From JBCAXA01 sp038749025 (GTDB lineage: Bacteria; Pseudomonadota; Gammaproteobacteria; Steroidobacterales; Woeseiaceae), in NCBI GenBank assembly GCA_038749025.1, contig JBCDIL010000006.1:123170-187169 (forward strand): a stretch of DNA of 64,000 nt, given 5' to 3'. The notes below the pieces were generated by a model. It ran no database searches and was not told the DNA's origin. It saw only the letters and a program-made list of their open reading frames with translations. Positions 34,607-43,535 of the stretch are shown here, piece after piece (the first letter of the stretch is position 1; each line of letters begins with the position of its first letter). Both the position numbers and the translations under genes were made by a program.

Positions 34607-35080
34607 ATGAAAGGCGACGCTCAAGTTATCGCGCACCTAAACCAGATTCTCAAGAACGAATTAACGGCGATTAATCAGTACTTTTTGCATGCTCGTATGC
34701 TGAAAGACTGGGGTCTTCAAAAGCTCGGTGAATACGAGTATCACGAGTCGATCGACGAGATGAAACACGCTGACACACTGATCGAGCGCATCTTGTTTTT
34801 GGAAGGCTTGCCGAACCTGCAAGACCTTGGACGCCTTCGAATTGGTGAGAACGTTAAAGAGATTCTCGAGTGCGACCTGGCCATGGAAATGGATGCAATT
34901 CCGGATTTGCGTGACGCGGTTTTGCACGCAGAATCGGTACGCGACTTCGTCAGCCGCGAGATCTTCGAGCGCATTCTGGAGTCCGAAGAAGAGCATGTCG
35001 ATTTTCTGGAAACCCACCTCGGCCTGATCGAGAAAATGGGCATCGAGAACTACATTCTCGGCCAATCGAAAGGCGAGTAA
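34607..35080 (+). CDS. bfr: Bacterioferritin
   Basis: A 157-residue heme-containing ferritin forming a 24-subunit iron-storage shell. Ferroxidase ligands are Glu18, Glu51, His54, Glu94, Glu127 and His130, and Met52 is the axial heme ligand in DEMKHADTLIERIL. Length is normal. It is separated from bfd by 115 bases and probably has its own promoter, since bfd and bfr are usually regulated in opposite directions by iron. Confidence 0.95.
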   Translation: MKGDAQVIAHLNQILKNELTAINQYFLHARMLKDWGLQKLGEYEYHESIDEMKHADTLIERILFLEGLPNLQDLGRLRIGENVKEILECDLAMEMDAIPDLRDAVLHAESVRDFVSREIFERILESEEEHVDFLETHLGLIEKMGIENYILGQSKGE

Positions 35081-35109
35081 TCGCGCCGCGCCGACCGCCG
35101 TTCTCTCGG

Positions 35110-35138
35110 TTGACACCCCTACCCCCCTGCCGTACAGT
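35110..35138 (+). promoter_or_regulatory. Promoter of the tRNA-Ala/tRNA-Glu unit
   Basis: TTGACA (35110-35115), a 17-base C-rich spacer, then TACAGT (35133-35138), 14 bases before the tRNA-Ala 5' end. The GC-rich sequence after the -10 resembles the discriminator of stable-RNA promoters. Confidence 0.7.
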
Positions 35139-35152
35139 TGCCGGCTTCGTGT

Positions 35153-35228
<76 letters not shown>

Positions 35229-35250
35229 GAAACGAAACAGACACCCAAGT

Positions 35251-35326
35251 GTCCCCTTCGTCTAGAGGCCTAGGACACCGCCCTTTCACGGCGGTAACAG
35301 GGGTTCGAATCCCCTAGGGGACGCCA
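35251..35326 (+). tRNA. tRNA-Glu (TTC)
   Basis: Acceptor GTCCCCT with AGGGGAC, D arm CGTCTAGAGGCCTAGGACA, anticodon stem CCGCC/GGCGG with loop CTTTCAC (anticodon TTC), T arm AGGGGTTCGAATCCCCT, encoded GCCA end. It follows tRNA-Ala by 22 bases and shares its promoter. Its last seven bases take part in a long inverted repeat with downstream DNA. Confidence 0.97.
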
Positions 35327-35372
35327 TCCAAAAAGATACCCGCCTTGTGCGGGTATTTTTTTGGATGGCGTC
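35320..35372 (+). terminator. Terminator of the tRNA unit inside a 24-bp inverted repeat
   Basis: The core hairpin is ATACCCGC (35336-35343), loop CTTGT, GCGGGTAT (35349-35356) followed by a T run, a canonical intrinsic terminator. The pairing extends much further: 35320-35343, which includes the tRNA-Glu 3' end GACGCCA, is complementary to 35349-35372 at 23 of 24 positions plus one G:T wobble. Confidence 0.85.
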
Positions 35373-35573
35373 TCTTAGGCGGATGAGAACCCATTGCGTT
35401 TGCGTAGCAAACCGAAGCGGCGCGACAAAACGCGTTAGCGTTTTGCGACGAGCGGCGCCAGCCGCGAAGCCCGCAGGGTCCGAACAGCCAAAAGGCTGTT
35501 CGGATCAATCCCCTGGTGAACCCGCGAAGACACTTATCACCACGATACCGGCTTGCGCAGGAACCTTTTTGCG
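35373..35573. repeat. Palindrome-rich tRNA-linked intergenic element
   Basis: About 200 bases downstream of the tRNA terminator hold further perfect hairpins: CAAAACGC-GTTA-GCGTTTTG (35426-35445) and an 11-pair stem TCCGAACAGCC-AAAA-GGCTGTTCGGA (35479-35504). Fragments such as AACCC and AATCCCCTGG (35507-35516) echo tRNA T-arm sequence. I see no convincing gene here. Similar palindromic tails occur after tRNA genes in other gammaproteobacteria to my recollection, but I cannot confirm identity. Confidence 0.55.
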
Positions 35574-36497
35574 CTACGGTCGACCCTGTTCATCAACGAA
35601 CTGTTTAAGGTCCGCGTTAAAGCGCGATGCCTGCTCGATAAACGGCCAATGCCCGGTTCGCTCATAAATAATCAGAATCGACTGTTGAAGTTCCGCGTCT
35701 GTTTGCACAGACGAATCGGCCGAAAAAATCGGATCGTCCTCGCCGTGAATTAGAGCAACCGGAATATTGAGCCGGTTAACCTCTTCAATGAACGTTTGCG
35801 ACGGCCGCTCAGCAACCGTCGCACGCTCAAGCGGAGATAGGCTGACATTGGCCGCAAATACCCGCTCGTACAACGCACTTGGCCAGTCACCAAATAGATA
35901 CGAGTCCTGCAGAAAGCGGTGAACAGCGGCCATCTCTTCGTCTCTTGGGCCACTCGTTGTCAACGGCGCCAACTCGGCAAACAACGGCCCAAAATTCTGC
36001 GTTACTCGGTCGGTACCAGACTCCATGGCTCCCGCGACCAGCACCAATCCTTTCACTCGGTCGGGCCCTAAATAGACCGTCGCGTTCGACGCAACAATCG
36101 CCCCAAACGACCAACCGACTAAAAAGAACTCGTCCACCGCAAAACGGCTTAGTACGGCTTCGAGGTCAGTGGCTGGCGTCCATTCGCCTCGATACGATGA
36201 GGGTAGCGACGGCCGTGTGGAGTCACCATGCCCGCGCAGATCGTAAGTAATGACCGTATTCGAGCCGGCGAACGCCTCGACCTGGTGTTGCCAGACATCG
36301 CGCGATTGCGACCAGCCGTGTACGAACACGATGGCCGGCCCTGTGCCGGGATAGCAGTCCGCAACAAGCTGCTCTCCATCCGGAGTATCAACAGTCTGAT
36401 CAAGCAGGCAAGCCGACTCTTTGCCGGGCGTCGCACAACCGACAATCCATAGTGTCGCCATTACAAACGCGGCGCGACCCAGTTGTTGAACCATCAT
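35574..36497 (-). CDS. Alpha/beta-hydrolase lipoprotein
   Basis: A 307-residue lipoprotein with a serine-hydrolase fold. The start MMVQQLGRAAF is at 36497 (a second ATG at 36494), following GAGG, and the signal ends in the lipobox IVGCATP. Catalytic features are oxyanion HGW in VFVHGWSQSRDVW, nucleophile elbow GWSFGA, acid in IHGEDDPIF and the late His in YERTGHWPFIEQA. It lies five bases after the GntR gene in the same operon, downstream of the FecI/FecR/TonB-receptor set. A periplasmic esterase that processes whatever the receptor imports is a fair inference, for example an ester-linked siderophore or other ester. Confidence 0.82.
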   Translation of the reverse strand: MMVQQLGRAAFVMATLWIVGCATPGKESACLLDQTVDTPDGEQLVADCYPGTGPAIVFVHGWSQSRDVWQHQVEAFAGSNTVITYDLRGHGDSTRPSLPSSYRGEWTPATDLEAVLSRFAVDEFFLVGWSFGAIVASNATVYLGPDRVKGLVLVAGAMESGTDRVTQNFGPLFAELAPLTTSGPRDEEMAAVHRFLQDSYLFGDWPSALYERVFAANVSLSPLERATVAERPSQTFIEEVNRLNIPVALIHGEDDPIFSADSSVQTDAELQQSILIIYERTGHWPFIEQASRFNADLKQFVDEQGRP

Positions 36498-36502
36498 TGA
36501 CC

Positions 36503-37297
36503 TCAGTCCTCGACCGGTAGATTCACCAGCGTACTGTAGCGGCGGCACACCGGCTGCGACGTGGCGGCGTATGACTCGACAACGGAGGCGGCCCAGCGAC
36601 CTTCCGTCAAATAGCGACGGCGCATCGCGATACGCGGCTTGGCATCGGCAACTTGCAACTGCTGACGTATCATCTTGTTCGGAACGGTTACTCCAAGGTA
36701 CTCGTCTACCGTATCGATCAGCTGTCGTGCGTGTAACCAATCGCAGATGCTGGCCGCCGCAACATCGGGATACGCAGCGGCTTCGATATCCGTCGCATCG
36801 ATGAGCCAACGCTCGACAGACACGATGGTACTCCGCTTTCGCCAGCGTATCGCAAGGTAAAGTAACTGACGGCTCGTTGCTAACGGGCGTGCGCCGTCTA
36901 AGCGTCTATGGCGGTGCCACAACCGTCGCATTAGGGTTTCTGGGGTTCCTTTGACGGGGGTCTCGAACTCCGTTAGTTCATCGAGCCTAACAAAAGCCGG
37001 CCGCAGGGTCTGTCTCGCTACAAACGTCCCCGCACCTTGTACACGTTTGACTACCCCGGCGCGCTGCAACTCTACCAGCGCACGCCGGATAGTCACGCGA
37101 GATACGTCGAACTCGCGTGCGAGTGCGGTTTCCGACGGGATTTTCCAACCGATGGGCCAATCGCCGTTGATGCGTCCCATGAGGGCACGCTTAATTGCAG
37201 TGTGTTTTGGTGAGTCGCTCAGCGATGGCGTCGCGGAAGACTGGCTGGCAAAACTCACCGCCGACTCACCAGGCGCAGTGTTCGGTAGTGGTGGCAC
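36503..37297 (-). CDS. GntR family (HutC-like, UTRA) regulator
   Basis: A 264-residue repressor-type regulator. The GntR winged helix is at about residues 32-95 (IPSETALAREFDVSRVTIRR, ELQRAGVVKRVQGAGTFVA), followed by a UTRA-like ligand domain (about 105-255, ending WAASVVESYA). The start is GTG at 37297. It sits between the TonB receptor (78 bases upstream) and the lipoprotein hydrolase, so it probably regulates this locus in response to the imported compound or its degradation product. Confidence 0.85.
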   Translation of the reverse strand: MPPLPNTAPGESAVSFASQSSATPSLSDSPKHTAIKRALMGRINGDWPIGWKIPSETALAREFDVSRVTIRRALVELQRAGVVKRVQGAGTFVARQTLRPAFVRLDELTEFETPVKGTPETLMRRLWHRHRRLDGARPLATSRQLLYLAIRWRKRSTIVSVERWLIDATDIEAAAYPDVAAASICDWLHARQLIDTVDEYLGVTVPNKMIRQQLQVADAKPRIAMRRRYLTEGRWAASVVESYAATSQPVCRRYSTLVNLPVED

Positions 37298-37375
37298 AAG
37301 ACTCGCGCCCAGCAGTTAATACGATTGGTTTATAACGTAGCGAGATTGTCACCTTCGCTGGCCGCGCCGGCACAA

Positions 37376-39982
37376 CTAGTAGTTGTACCCGACGCGAAAA
37401 CCGAACGTTCTCGGTGCACCGTAGTTTGCGAACATCGTGTTGCCAGGGCCGTAGACACCGTTGATAAGAACGTCCTCATCGCTAATGTTGGTAATAAATG
37501 CCTCAGCTGACCACTGGCTATTTTCTGCCTGCCAGAACAGCCGGATATCCGTTCTGGAGAAACTGTCTTGCCGATCGAGTTCTTGATTGAACTCGGTCTG
37601 GAAATACTCGTCGCTGTAGAACAGTTGCACCAGTGGAGTCAGCGTACTGCCGTTCGGAAGTCGAAAGTCTCGCGACACAGCAAGCTTCGCGGAGTAACCC
37701 GGCGCACGCGGTGGCGTACGCCCAGCTAGACTGACTAGGTTCACGCCCGCTGCTAGTGGGTTATCAACGACGAAATCGTCGTACTCGGCGTTTAGGTACG
37801 CGACCGAACCGACAAGTCGCCATACATCGCCTGGGCTCAACTCCATCTCGACTTCCAAACCGGACGAGGTGGCGGTTGCCGCGTTTCGTACAAACGACGA
37901 GTTTAGATCAGGGTCGAAGCTGTTGACTTGTAGGTCATCGAAGTCGTTAAAAAATGCAGCAAAGTTTAGAAAGCCAAGGTCGCGTATCGTGTGTTTCGCA
38001 CCTAGCTCGTAGGTGATAACCGTCTCACTGTCGAACGCCGGGTTAGGTGTTAAGTTGAACCCGCCAGACTTGAAGCCTTTTGCGATGTAGCCATACAACA
38101 GTGTCTGCTCGCTAAGGTCGTAATCCAGAGCAAAACGCCACGTAACGTCAGAAAAGTCGACGGTACCACTGGTTTGGAATGGCGCCGGGAAACCGTTGCT
38201 ATCAATGCGGAACGTTTTTTCATCCTCAGTCCATCGAATGCCGGTTGTAAGCCGCAAACTCGGTTTGATCGTCCATGTTGCCTGTCCGAACACCGCGATC
38301 GAGTCCGTCTCAAGAAACCCCACGCGATTGATGAAGTCGCTGCCAGGTACGAAAAAGGCGCTTTCCGCACCGTTACCGAATACCAGATTCTCATCGATTT
38401 CGTCGTTAAGGAAAAAGGCGCCGATCACCCAGCTCAGTGGGTCAGTCTCATTCGATGCAAGCTGGATTTCCTGTGTGAACGTCGTTACCTCATCTTCAAG
38501 AACAACGTCGAAAATGTCGACTTCCGTGTAATCGGCATCGCGAAAGATGAAGCGGTCGAATTCGTTCAACGACGTGATCGACTTGAACGTGACAGAACCG
38601 AAATCGTAGGTAAAGTCCATACTGAGCTGCAATTGCTCGATGTCACGAACGCCAGGGAGGTTATCCGAGTATTCATGAGGTTCGGACGGATTGCCGCCAG
38701 GGTCGCCACCCGTACCGAAAAAGGCAAAGTTGTTTTCGAAATTAAACGCGCCGTCGAATTCTAGTGCCGTTCCGCGAACCTTGTAGGCATTAAAGCCCGA
38801 GCCCTGACCATCTTGGATCCAGTAGTTTGCTCGAAACAGAAGCTCGGCGCGTTCAGAGACATCGACCAGCAAACTACCTCGAAAGTAATTCTGGTCCTCA
38901 TCATTGTTGGTATCGTCCGGCAGGTTTAGGTTTTCCGCCCACCCATCACGGACTTCATGGAGCCCAGCAAAGCGAAAAGCTACGCGATCATTGATCGGTA
39001 CATTCACGAACCCACGTACGTTAAAGTGCGAAAAGTCGCCGGCAGTCGCCTGCATACCAAACTCATAGTCCTCGACCGACGGTTTTCTTGAAATTAGATT
39101 GATTGAACCGCCGGTAGTGTTGCGACCATACAAAGTACCCTGCGGTCCTCGAACAACCTCGACCCGCTCTAGATCGACGAAACCGGCCATGGCCTGTGCG
39201 GTGCGACTTTGGTACACGCCGTCCACGAAAACACCTACTACCGGATCGGCGTTAAGCTCAGCGCCGGTCGCGGAAACACCACGAAGAGAAAACCGCGGCG
39301 ATGAACCCGATTGCGAGAACGTAAGGTTCGGTGTGAGAAGCTCGAGTCGATCGGGACTCAGTACCCCAGCGCGCGTTAGGCGGGTACGGTCCAGCGCCGT
39401 TACGGCGAGGGGAATCGACTGGACGCCCTCTTCACGCCGCTGAGCCGTGACAACAATCTCGTCTAGGGCGAACTGACTATCGGTACTAGCCTCTTGCGCA
39501 CCGGCCCCTGCGCCAACTAGTGCCGCCGCGATTCCTGCCAGTATTCCCCTTTTCTCGGGCTTCTCGTTCATGTCGCTCCCCTGCGGTTCGGCCGCAGCCG
39601 AATCGACAACCTTTAAGACCAGTTCGCTACCAAACGTCGCGTTGAGGCCGGTGCCGTCCAACAGCAGGTTCGCTGCCTGAGCTAACGTGAAACGCCCACT
39701 GACCGCATTCGCTTGTTTGTCACGGACCTCCTCGACACTAAAAACCAGCGTCAAATCGGCCTGCTCTGCAAACGCCATGAGCGCCATGTCCGCACGTTGC
39801 GCCGGAATGTCGAATTGCACGACATCGGTGGCTTCACTCGACTGCGCGGTGGATGTTGCGAGCAACAACGCTAGACCAACGGCCGCAACGACGTATGCGA
39901 GTCTTCGCCAAACCGAATCAACGATTTTTCTTGGACGCTCGGTACAGGTAAACGAATGGACGAGAAGTTTCCCCCAAATCAT
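37376..39982 (-). CDS. TonB-dependent receptor with N-terminal STN signalling domain
   Basis: An 868-residue outer-membrane receptor. Residues about 26-48 are a signal peptide; 55-128 form a secretin/TonB (STN) domain of the kind that contacts FecR-type anti-sigma factors; the plug starts at about 173 (FALDEIVVTAQRREEGVQSI) with VDLERVEVVRGPQGTLYGRNT in two pieces; the barrel ends FGFRVGYNY. Between STN and plug lies a second signal-peptide-like stretch, beginning MNEKPEKR at residue 138 with the helix ILAGIAAALVGAGAGA. An AGGGGAGCGAC precedes that internal ATG (39571), so internal initiation is possible. With FecR and FecI upstream it forms a cell-surface signalling system; ligand unknown. 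Confidence 0.9.
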   Translation of the reverse strand: MIWGKLLVHSFTCTERPRKIVDSVWRRLAYVVAAVGLALLLATSTAQSSEATDVVQFDIPAQRADMALMAFAEQADLTLVFSVEEVRDKQANAVSGRFTLAQAANLLLDGTGLNATFGSELVLKVVDSAAAEPQGSDMNEKPEKRGILAGIAAALVGAGAGAQEASTDSQFALDEIVVTAQRREEGVQSIPLAVTALDRTRLTRAGVLSPDRLELLTPNLTFSQSGSSPRFSLRGVSATGAELNADPVVGVFVDGVYQSRTAQAMAGFVDLERVEVVRGPQGTLYGRNTTGGSINLISRKPSVEDYEFGMQATAGDFSHFNVRGFVNVPINDRVAFRFAGLHEVRDGWAENLNLPDDTNNDEDQNYFRGSLLVDVSERAELLFRANYWIQDGQGSGFNAYKVRGTALEFDGAFNFENNFAFFGTGGDPGGNPSEPHEYSDNLPGVRDIEQLQLSMDFTYDFGSVTFKSITSLNEFDRFIFRDADYTEVDIFDVVLEDEVTTFTQEIQLASNETDPLSWVIGAFFLNDEIDENLVFGNGAESAFFVPGSDFINRVGFLETDSIAVFGQATWTIKPSLRLTTGIRWTEDEKTFRIDSNGFPAPFQTSGTVDFSDVTWRFALDYDLSEQTLLYGYIAKGFKSGGFNLTPNPAFDSETVITYELGAKHTIRDLGFLNFAAFFNDFDDLQVNSFDPDLNSSFVRNAATATSSGLEVEMELSPGDVWRLVGSVAYLNAEYDDFVVDNPLAAGVNLVSLAGRTPPRAPGYSAKLAVSRDFRLPNGSTLTPLVQLFYSDEYFQTEFNQELDRQDSFSRTDIRLFWQAENSQWSAEAFITNISDEDVLINGVYGPGNTMFANYGAPRTFGFRVGYNY

Positions 39983-40046
39983 CAGTACAGTTCTTACTCC
40001 TTCTATTGCGTCGCGACTGAACTAGGGCTTTAGCAACAAGACCTCG

Positions 40047-41096
40047 CTAGGGTTGTTTGCTCAATAGGATCCGATTATCGGGCGTCCGCTCGTACGCAAC
40101 ACCAACGTTCTCGCGCAGACCAACGAGTAGCGACTCGATATCGCCGGCCTTAAAGCGCCCGGCGATGACTTTCGTTTTTATTGACTCGTCGAGAAACACG
40201 AATCGAAACTCCGTGTACCTTGAGACTTCGCGAAGCGCATCCTCCAGCGGCTCGTCGAGGAACACCAAATTTCCTTGCCGCCACGACATCCTGACGGCGA
40301 TGACTTCCGGCGGCACGGCGGTCTTGGTCGAGCCTTGCGCTGTGAACCGCAACTCTTCGCCCGCCTCGACGGTCGTGGATGAAATCGGCAGAACAGGAGT
40401 GGCAACAGACGTACGTGATGGCGCTACACGCGGCCTAACCCCAACGAGTACCGTACCCTCTGTCACAATTAACTCGATATCGTCCTCTCCATGCAGCTCA
40501 ACGCTAAACGCAGTACCTAACGCCTGAAAAATCTTGTCTTGGACTGTGAGGCTCAACGGCCGCGTTGGGTCAGGCGCTACGTTCACGTGCGCCTCCCCTC
40601 GCAGCAATGTCAGTAAACGGTGGTGATCGGTGAGTCGAACATGAATCTGACTATTGGTATTGAGCGTGATCTCGCTGCCGTCGGCCAGTCGTACCGTCGA
40701 TTGTTCGCCCACGGCAGTTTCGTAGATAACCGGAGGCAGATCTGCGATTAGCACTTGTGGATTTTCTGTACCCTGCTTCAGTGAGGACCACGGCACAAAA
40801 ACAATCGCTGCCAGCACTAACCCGGCCACTGCAATAGAACCGACTACTACAGACCACGGGGCGCGTCGCTCTTGTATGGGTTCCTCGCATAGGTCCGCAA
40901 GCCACGACAGCGAGTTCATTTTGTCCCACATCCGCGCCATCGCAAGAAATCGCGTGCGGTTGACGGGACTGGTGTGCAACCAATCCTTCAAGGCCGACTC
41001 TTCGTTTGCCGTCAGACCGCGATCGAGTTTCGCCAGCCATGCCGCCGCTTCAGTCGTCGTATCAGCCGAGCTCGGTCGTCGGTTAATGTCAGTCAC
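40047..41096 (-). CDS. FecR-like anti-sigma/regulator
   Basis: A 349-residue single-span membrane protein. The cytosolic DUF4880 part (residues about 14-60, AAAWLAKLDRGLTANEESA, FLAMARMWDKM) is followed by a helix at about 84-104, the periplasmic FecR domain at about 125-225 (TAVGEQSTVRLADGSEITLN, LLRGEAHVNVA, FSVELHG) and a C-terminal STN-like domain (EDALREVSRYTEF to RTPDNRILL). The GTG start overlaps the sigma gene as GTGA. It should sense the TonB receptor and control the FecI-like sigma factor. Confidence 0.9.
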   Translation of the reverse strand: MTDINRRPSSADTTTEAAAWLAKLDRGLTANEESALKDWLHTSPVNRTRFLAMARMWDKMNSLSWLADLCEEPIQERRAPWSVVVGSIAVAGLVLAAIVFVPWSSLKQGTENPQVLIADLPPVIYETAVGEQSTVRLADGSEITLNTNSQIHVRLTDHHRLLTLLRGEAHVNVAPDPTRPLSLTVQDKIFQALGTAFSVELHGEDDIELIVTEGTVLVGVRPRVAPSRTSVATPVLPISSTTVEAGEELRFTAQGSTKTAVPPEVIAVRMSWRQGNLVFLDEPLEDALREVSRYTEFRFVFLDESIKTKVIAGRFKAGDIESLLVGLRENVGVAYERTPDNRILLSKQP

Positions 41097-41677
41097 GGTC
41101 GTTGCCTCTTGCTGACCAGCTGGGTTACTTCGGTAGACTCGACGGGCGATGCATCCGACCCAGGGAGAAAGTCGTGCGCCAAACGCTCAAAGCAATTCTT
41201 GGTCGCCAGAGTAATGTGCCGTTCAACGGTTTTCTCACTGATACCCATCTCGGTGGCAATCTCTCGTTGTGAAAACCCATACACTTTCTTCATAACGAAC
41301 ACGCGTCGTTGTTTCGGTGGTAGCTCACGTACGACGCGGCAAAACTCACCGAACTCTTCATTAGTGATCACGCGATTGAGCGTGTCATCGGTGATAGACC
41401 CTGCGTTGGCCAATACGTCCTCGATCACATCGGACGATGGCGTCACTAGCCGAGTCTCCGCTTTACGCGTGTAGTCCAGTGCAAGGTTGCGCGCGATCGT
41501 AAAAAGAAAAGCGCGTGGCGAATGCTTGGCGTCTTTGGTTCCGGCCTGGCAGGCTCTAACGTACGCCTCCTGGACGATGTCATCGATGTCCTTCGACGGC
41601 ACGATTTGCCCCACAGCGCTACGAAGAAGCCCTCGTATACGCATGAAAACACTAGCCAAATCGTCCTTAACGCTCAA
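41093..41677 (-). CDS. FecI-like ECF sigma factor
   Basis: A 194-residue sigma factor for TonB-receptor signalling. Region 2 contains KDIDDIVQEAYVRACQA and RAFLFTIARNLALDYTR; region 4 contains ELPPKQRRVFVMKKVYG and FSQREIATEMGISEKTVERHI. I chose the TTG at 41677, five bases after GGAG, because the longer frame to 41860 adds a non-coding-looking 61-residue extension. It is the first gene of the operon with FecR, the STN-containing TonB receptor, GntR and a lipoprotein hydrolase. Confidence 0.88.
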   Translation of the reverse strand: MSVKDDLASVFMRIRGLLRSAVGQIVPSKDIDDIVQEAYVRACQAGTKDAKHSPRAFLFTIARNLALDYTRKAETRLVTPSSDVIEDVLANAGSITDDTLNRVITNEEFGEFCRVVRELPPKQRRVFVMKKVYGFSQREIATEMGISEKTVERHITLATKNCFERLAHDFLPGSDASPVESTEVTQLVSKRQRP

Positions 41678-42092
41678 TCGAACTCCACGAACGCGCCAAC
41701 GCCCCACACCACCGCTAACACAATTTAACGGACCAGCGCACAAAATCCCCCAACGACGCCCATTGTTCCGATAACGGCAGCTGCTATACAGCGGAGTATT
41801 GAGCCGGAAGACAGCGCCCCGAGGAGTTGTGCGGTATCGCACCGGGGCGTGTGAAAACACTTCGTGTCGAAACCGTATTCAACCCCAACAACGGCCAAAA
41901 CGCTCACATGCTCAAACTCGCGTCAATTCTGAACAAAACGCGACGGTGGTGTTACGGCAGTGAGTCGTGCTTATCGCTGTACGAAGCCGACTGTTCCGTA
42001 AACCCGAATTCTGAATCTTATAGTTGCGGCTGTTTCGTAGACTCGTCGCCGGTTAACGTTTCGCGGGTCTAGACAAGCATCAGGCATGACCC
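41678..42092. other. 415-base divergent intergenic region
   Basis: Lies between the FecI-like sigma gene (minus) and the quinone-oxidoreductase-like gene (plus) and should contain both promoters. An 81-codon frame at 41827-42072 has no ribosome-binding site or recognisable product, so I do not call it. I see no RNA motif or repeat. Confidence 0.5.
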
Positions 42093-43082
42093 ATGCAAGC
42101 AATGATTCTCACCGAATACGGCGATAACGCGACGTTCCAGCAAGCCGATCTGCCCAAACCGATGCTTACTCCTGGCCATGTTGTCGTACGGATCAAAGCG
42201 ACGAGCGTTAACACCGTCGATACGATGATCCGGCAACTCGGTCAAGAGAACCTGCCGTTAGCTCCGGACCTGCCGGCCGTGCTGGGTATCGACTTCGCCG
42301 GCGTAATCGACGAGGTGGGTGACGGCGTCAGCGGTTTCGCCCCCGGTGATGAAGTTTTCGGCTGCGCGGGCGGCGTTGGCGATCTTCCGGGCGCACTCGC
42401 CGAATTCATGGTGGCCGATGCACGTCTCATCGCTAAGAAACCATCGGCATTATCAATGACGGAAGCCGCGGCCGTACCGCTTGTCGGCATAACGGCCTAT
42501 GAAGGTTTAGAGCGCGCAGGCGTCTCGGCAGGTCAGAAGGTCCTGGTCCACGGTGGCGCCGGGGGTGTCGGACATATCGCCGTTCAACTCGCTCGGTATC
42601 GCGGTGCTGACGTCTATGCCACCGGCACCGGTACTGAGCAACTGAGTCTCATTGAAAAATTGGGCGCGACACCGATCGATTTTAAAACACAGACGGTCGA
42701 TGACTACGTTGCCCAGTACACTGGCGGCAACGGTTTCGATGTGGTGTTCGATTCTGTGGGCGGGCCTAACATGACAAATTCGTTTGCCGCCGCCGCGCTC
42801 AATGCCCAGATTGCAACGACAGTCGCCTTACTGGAGATCGATCTATCACCGGCGCATTTCAAAGGTTTGTCGCTGCACGTCGTCTTTATGTTGATCCCGA
42901 TGCTGCACAACGTAAAACGCGAGGAACACGGTCAGATCCTCAAAAGCCTCGCCGAGACAAGCAACGCCGGCGCGTTGACACCGATCATTGATGCAGAGTC
43001 GTTTGGTCTCGACCAAGTTGAACAAGCCTATGCACGCCTCACTAGCGGCAAAGCCATTGGCAAGGTCGTTGTCGACGTATGA
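42093..43082 (+). CDS. Zinc-free alcohol dehydrogenase-like NADPH:quinone oxidoreductase
   Basis: A 329-residue MDR-superfamily reductase. The N-terminal GroES-like domain includes TSVNTVDTMIRQLG and VLGIDFAGVIDEVGDGVSGF; the Rossmann domain has VLVHGGAGGVGHIAVQLA (NADP-binding AXXGXXG-like motif) and GFDVVFDSVGG. The zinc ligands of classical alcohol dehydrogenases are absent, as expected for QOR-type members that reduce quinones, enones or crotonyl-type substrates. It is a single gene with no functional partner visible, so a general detoxification role is likely. Confidence 0.88.
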   Translation: MQAMILTEYGDNATFQQADLPKPMLTPGHVVVRIKATSVNTVDTMIRQLGQENLPLAPDLPAVLGIDFAGVIDEVGDGVSGFAPGDEVFGCAGGVGDLPGALAEFMVADARLIAKKPSALSMTEAAAVPLVGITAYEGLERAGVSAGQKVLVHGGAGGVGHIAVQLARYRGADVYATGTGTEQLSLIEKLGATPIDFKTQTVDDYVAQYTGGNGFDVVFDSVGGPNMTNSFAAAALNAQIATTVALLEIDLSPAHFKGLSLHVVFMLIPMLHNVKREEHGQILKSLAETSNAGALTPIIDAESFGLDQVEQAYARLTSGKAIGKVVVDV

Positions 43083-43535
43083 GGTAGACGGCCAACCCGC
43101 TAGCGCCAAGCCAAAGGTCATCGATCTTTGTAACGTCCATGCACCGAGGAACCCTGGCACCGAGAACCAAGTGAAGTGGTGCGGATGAGCGTTGTTCGCA
43201 AAGTAGCTATCAACGCGTCACGATTTCGGGGGCGAGAAGCGATCAGGCCTGGGCAGCCCGCCGTTACAGAGCAGCCAAACTGTCTGCCGCAATCGACTTT
43301 TCGGTGAAGGCGTGGATGGTGGGGTCGTCGCCCGCGCGGCGCGGATCGACAGAGCCCGAGACCAGGGACAGTCAACTAGCGCGCTTGCGCCGCACTGAGC
43401 GTCGCGAGCGCTCACCGGGACAAGAGAACTCCTGAATAACGCACTGCGGCATCGTTCGCTCGATTAAGACAGGTGAAACAGAAGCGGTCCTCCGCACTGT
43501 CTCCAATCACAACGCGCTGGCGGCCATCAGCCAAC
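43083..43535. other. 453-base region without a confident gene; possible gene remnant
   Basis: Between two convergent genes. On the minus strand a short open stretch ending near 43270 reads DPRRAGDDPTIHAFTEKSIA followed by ADSLAAL and a stop. It has a coding-like composition but an upstream stop after only about 35 codons, so it could be the tail of a decayed gene. Other open frames (43118-43375, 43218-43415) look like shadows. No RNA or repeat is apparent. Confidence 0.35.

Noticed and set aside
41827..42072. 81-codon plus-strand frame before the quinone-oxidoreductase gene
   Set aside because: No ribosome-binding site, no signal or motif, Cys-rich composition atypical for the genome; probably a chance frame in a promoter region.
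43118..43415. Two minus-strand frames of 65 and 85 codons
   Set aside because: Arg-rich shadow translation without start signals; only a 35-codon remnant in a third frame looks coding.
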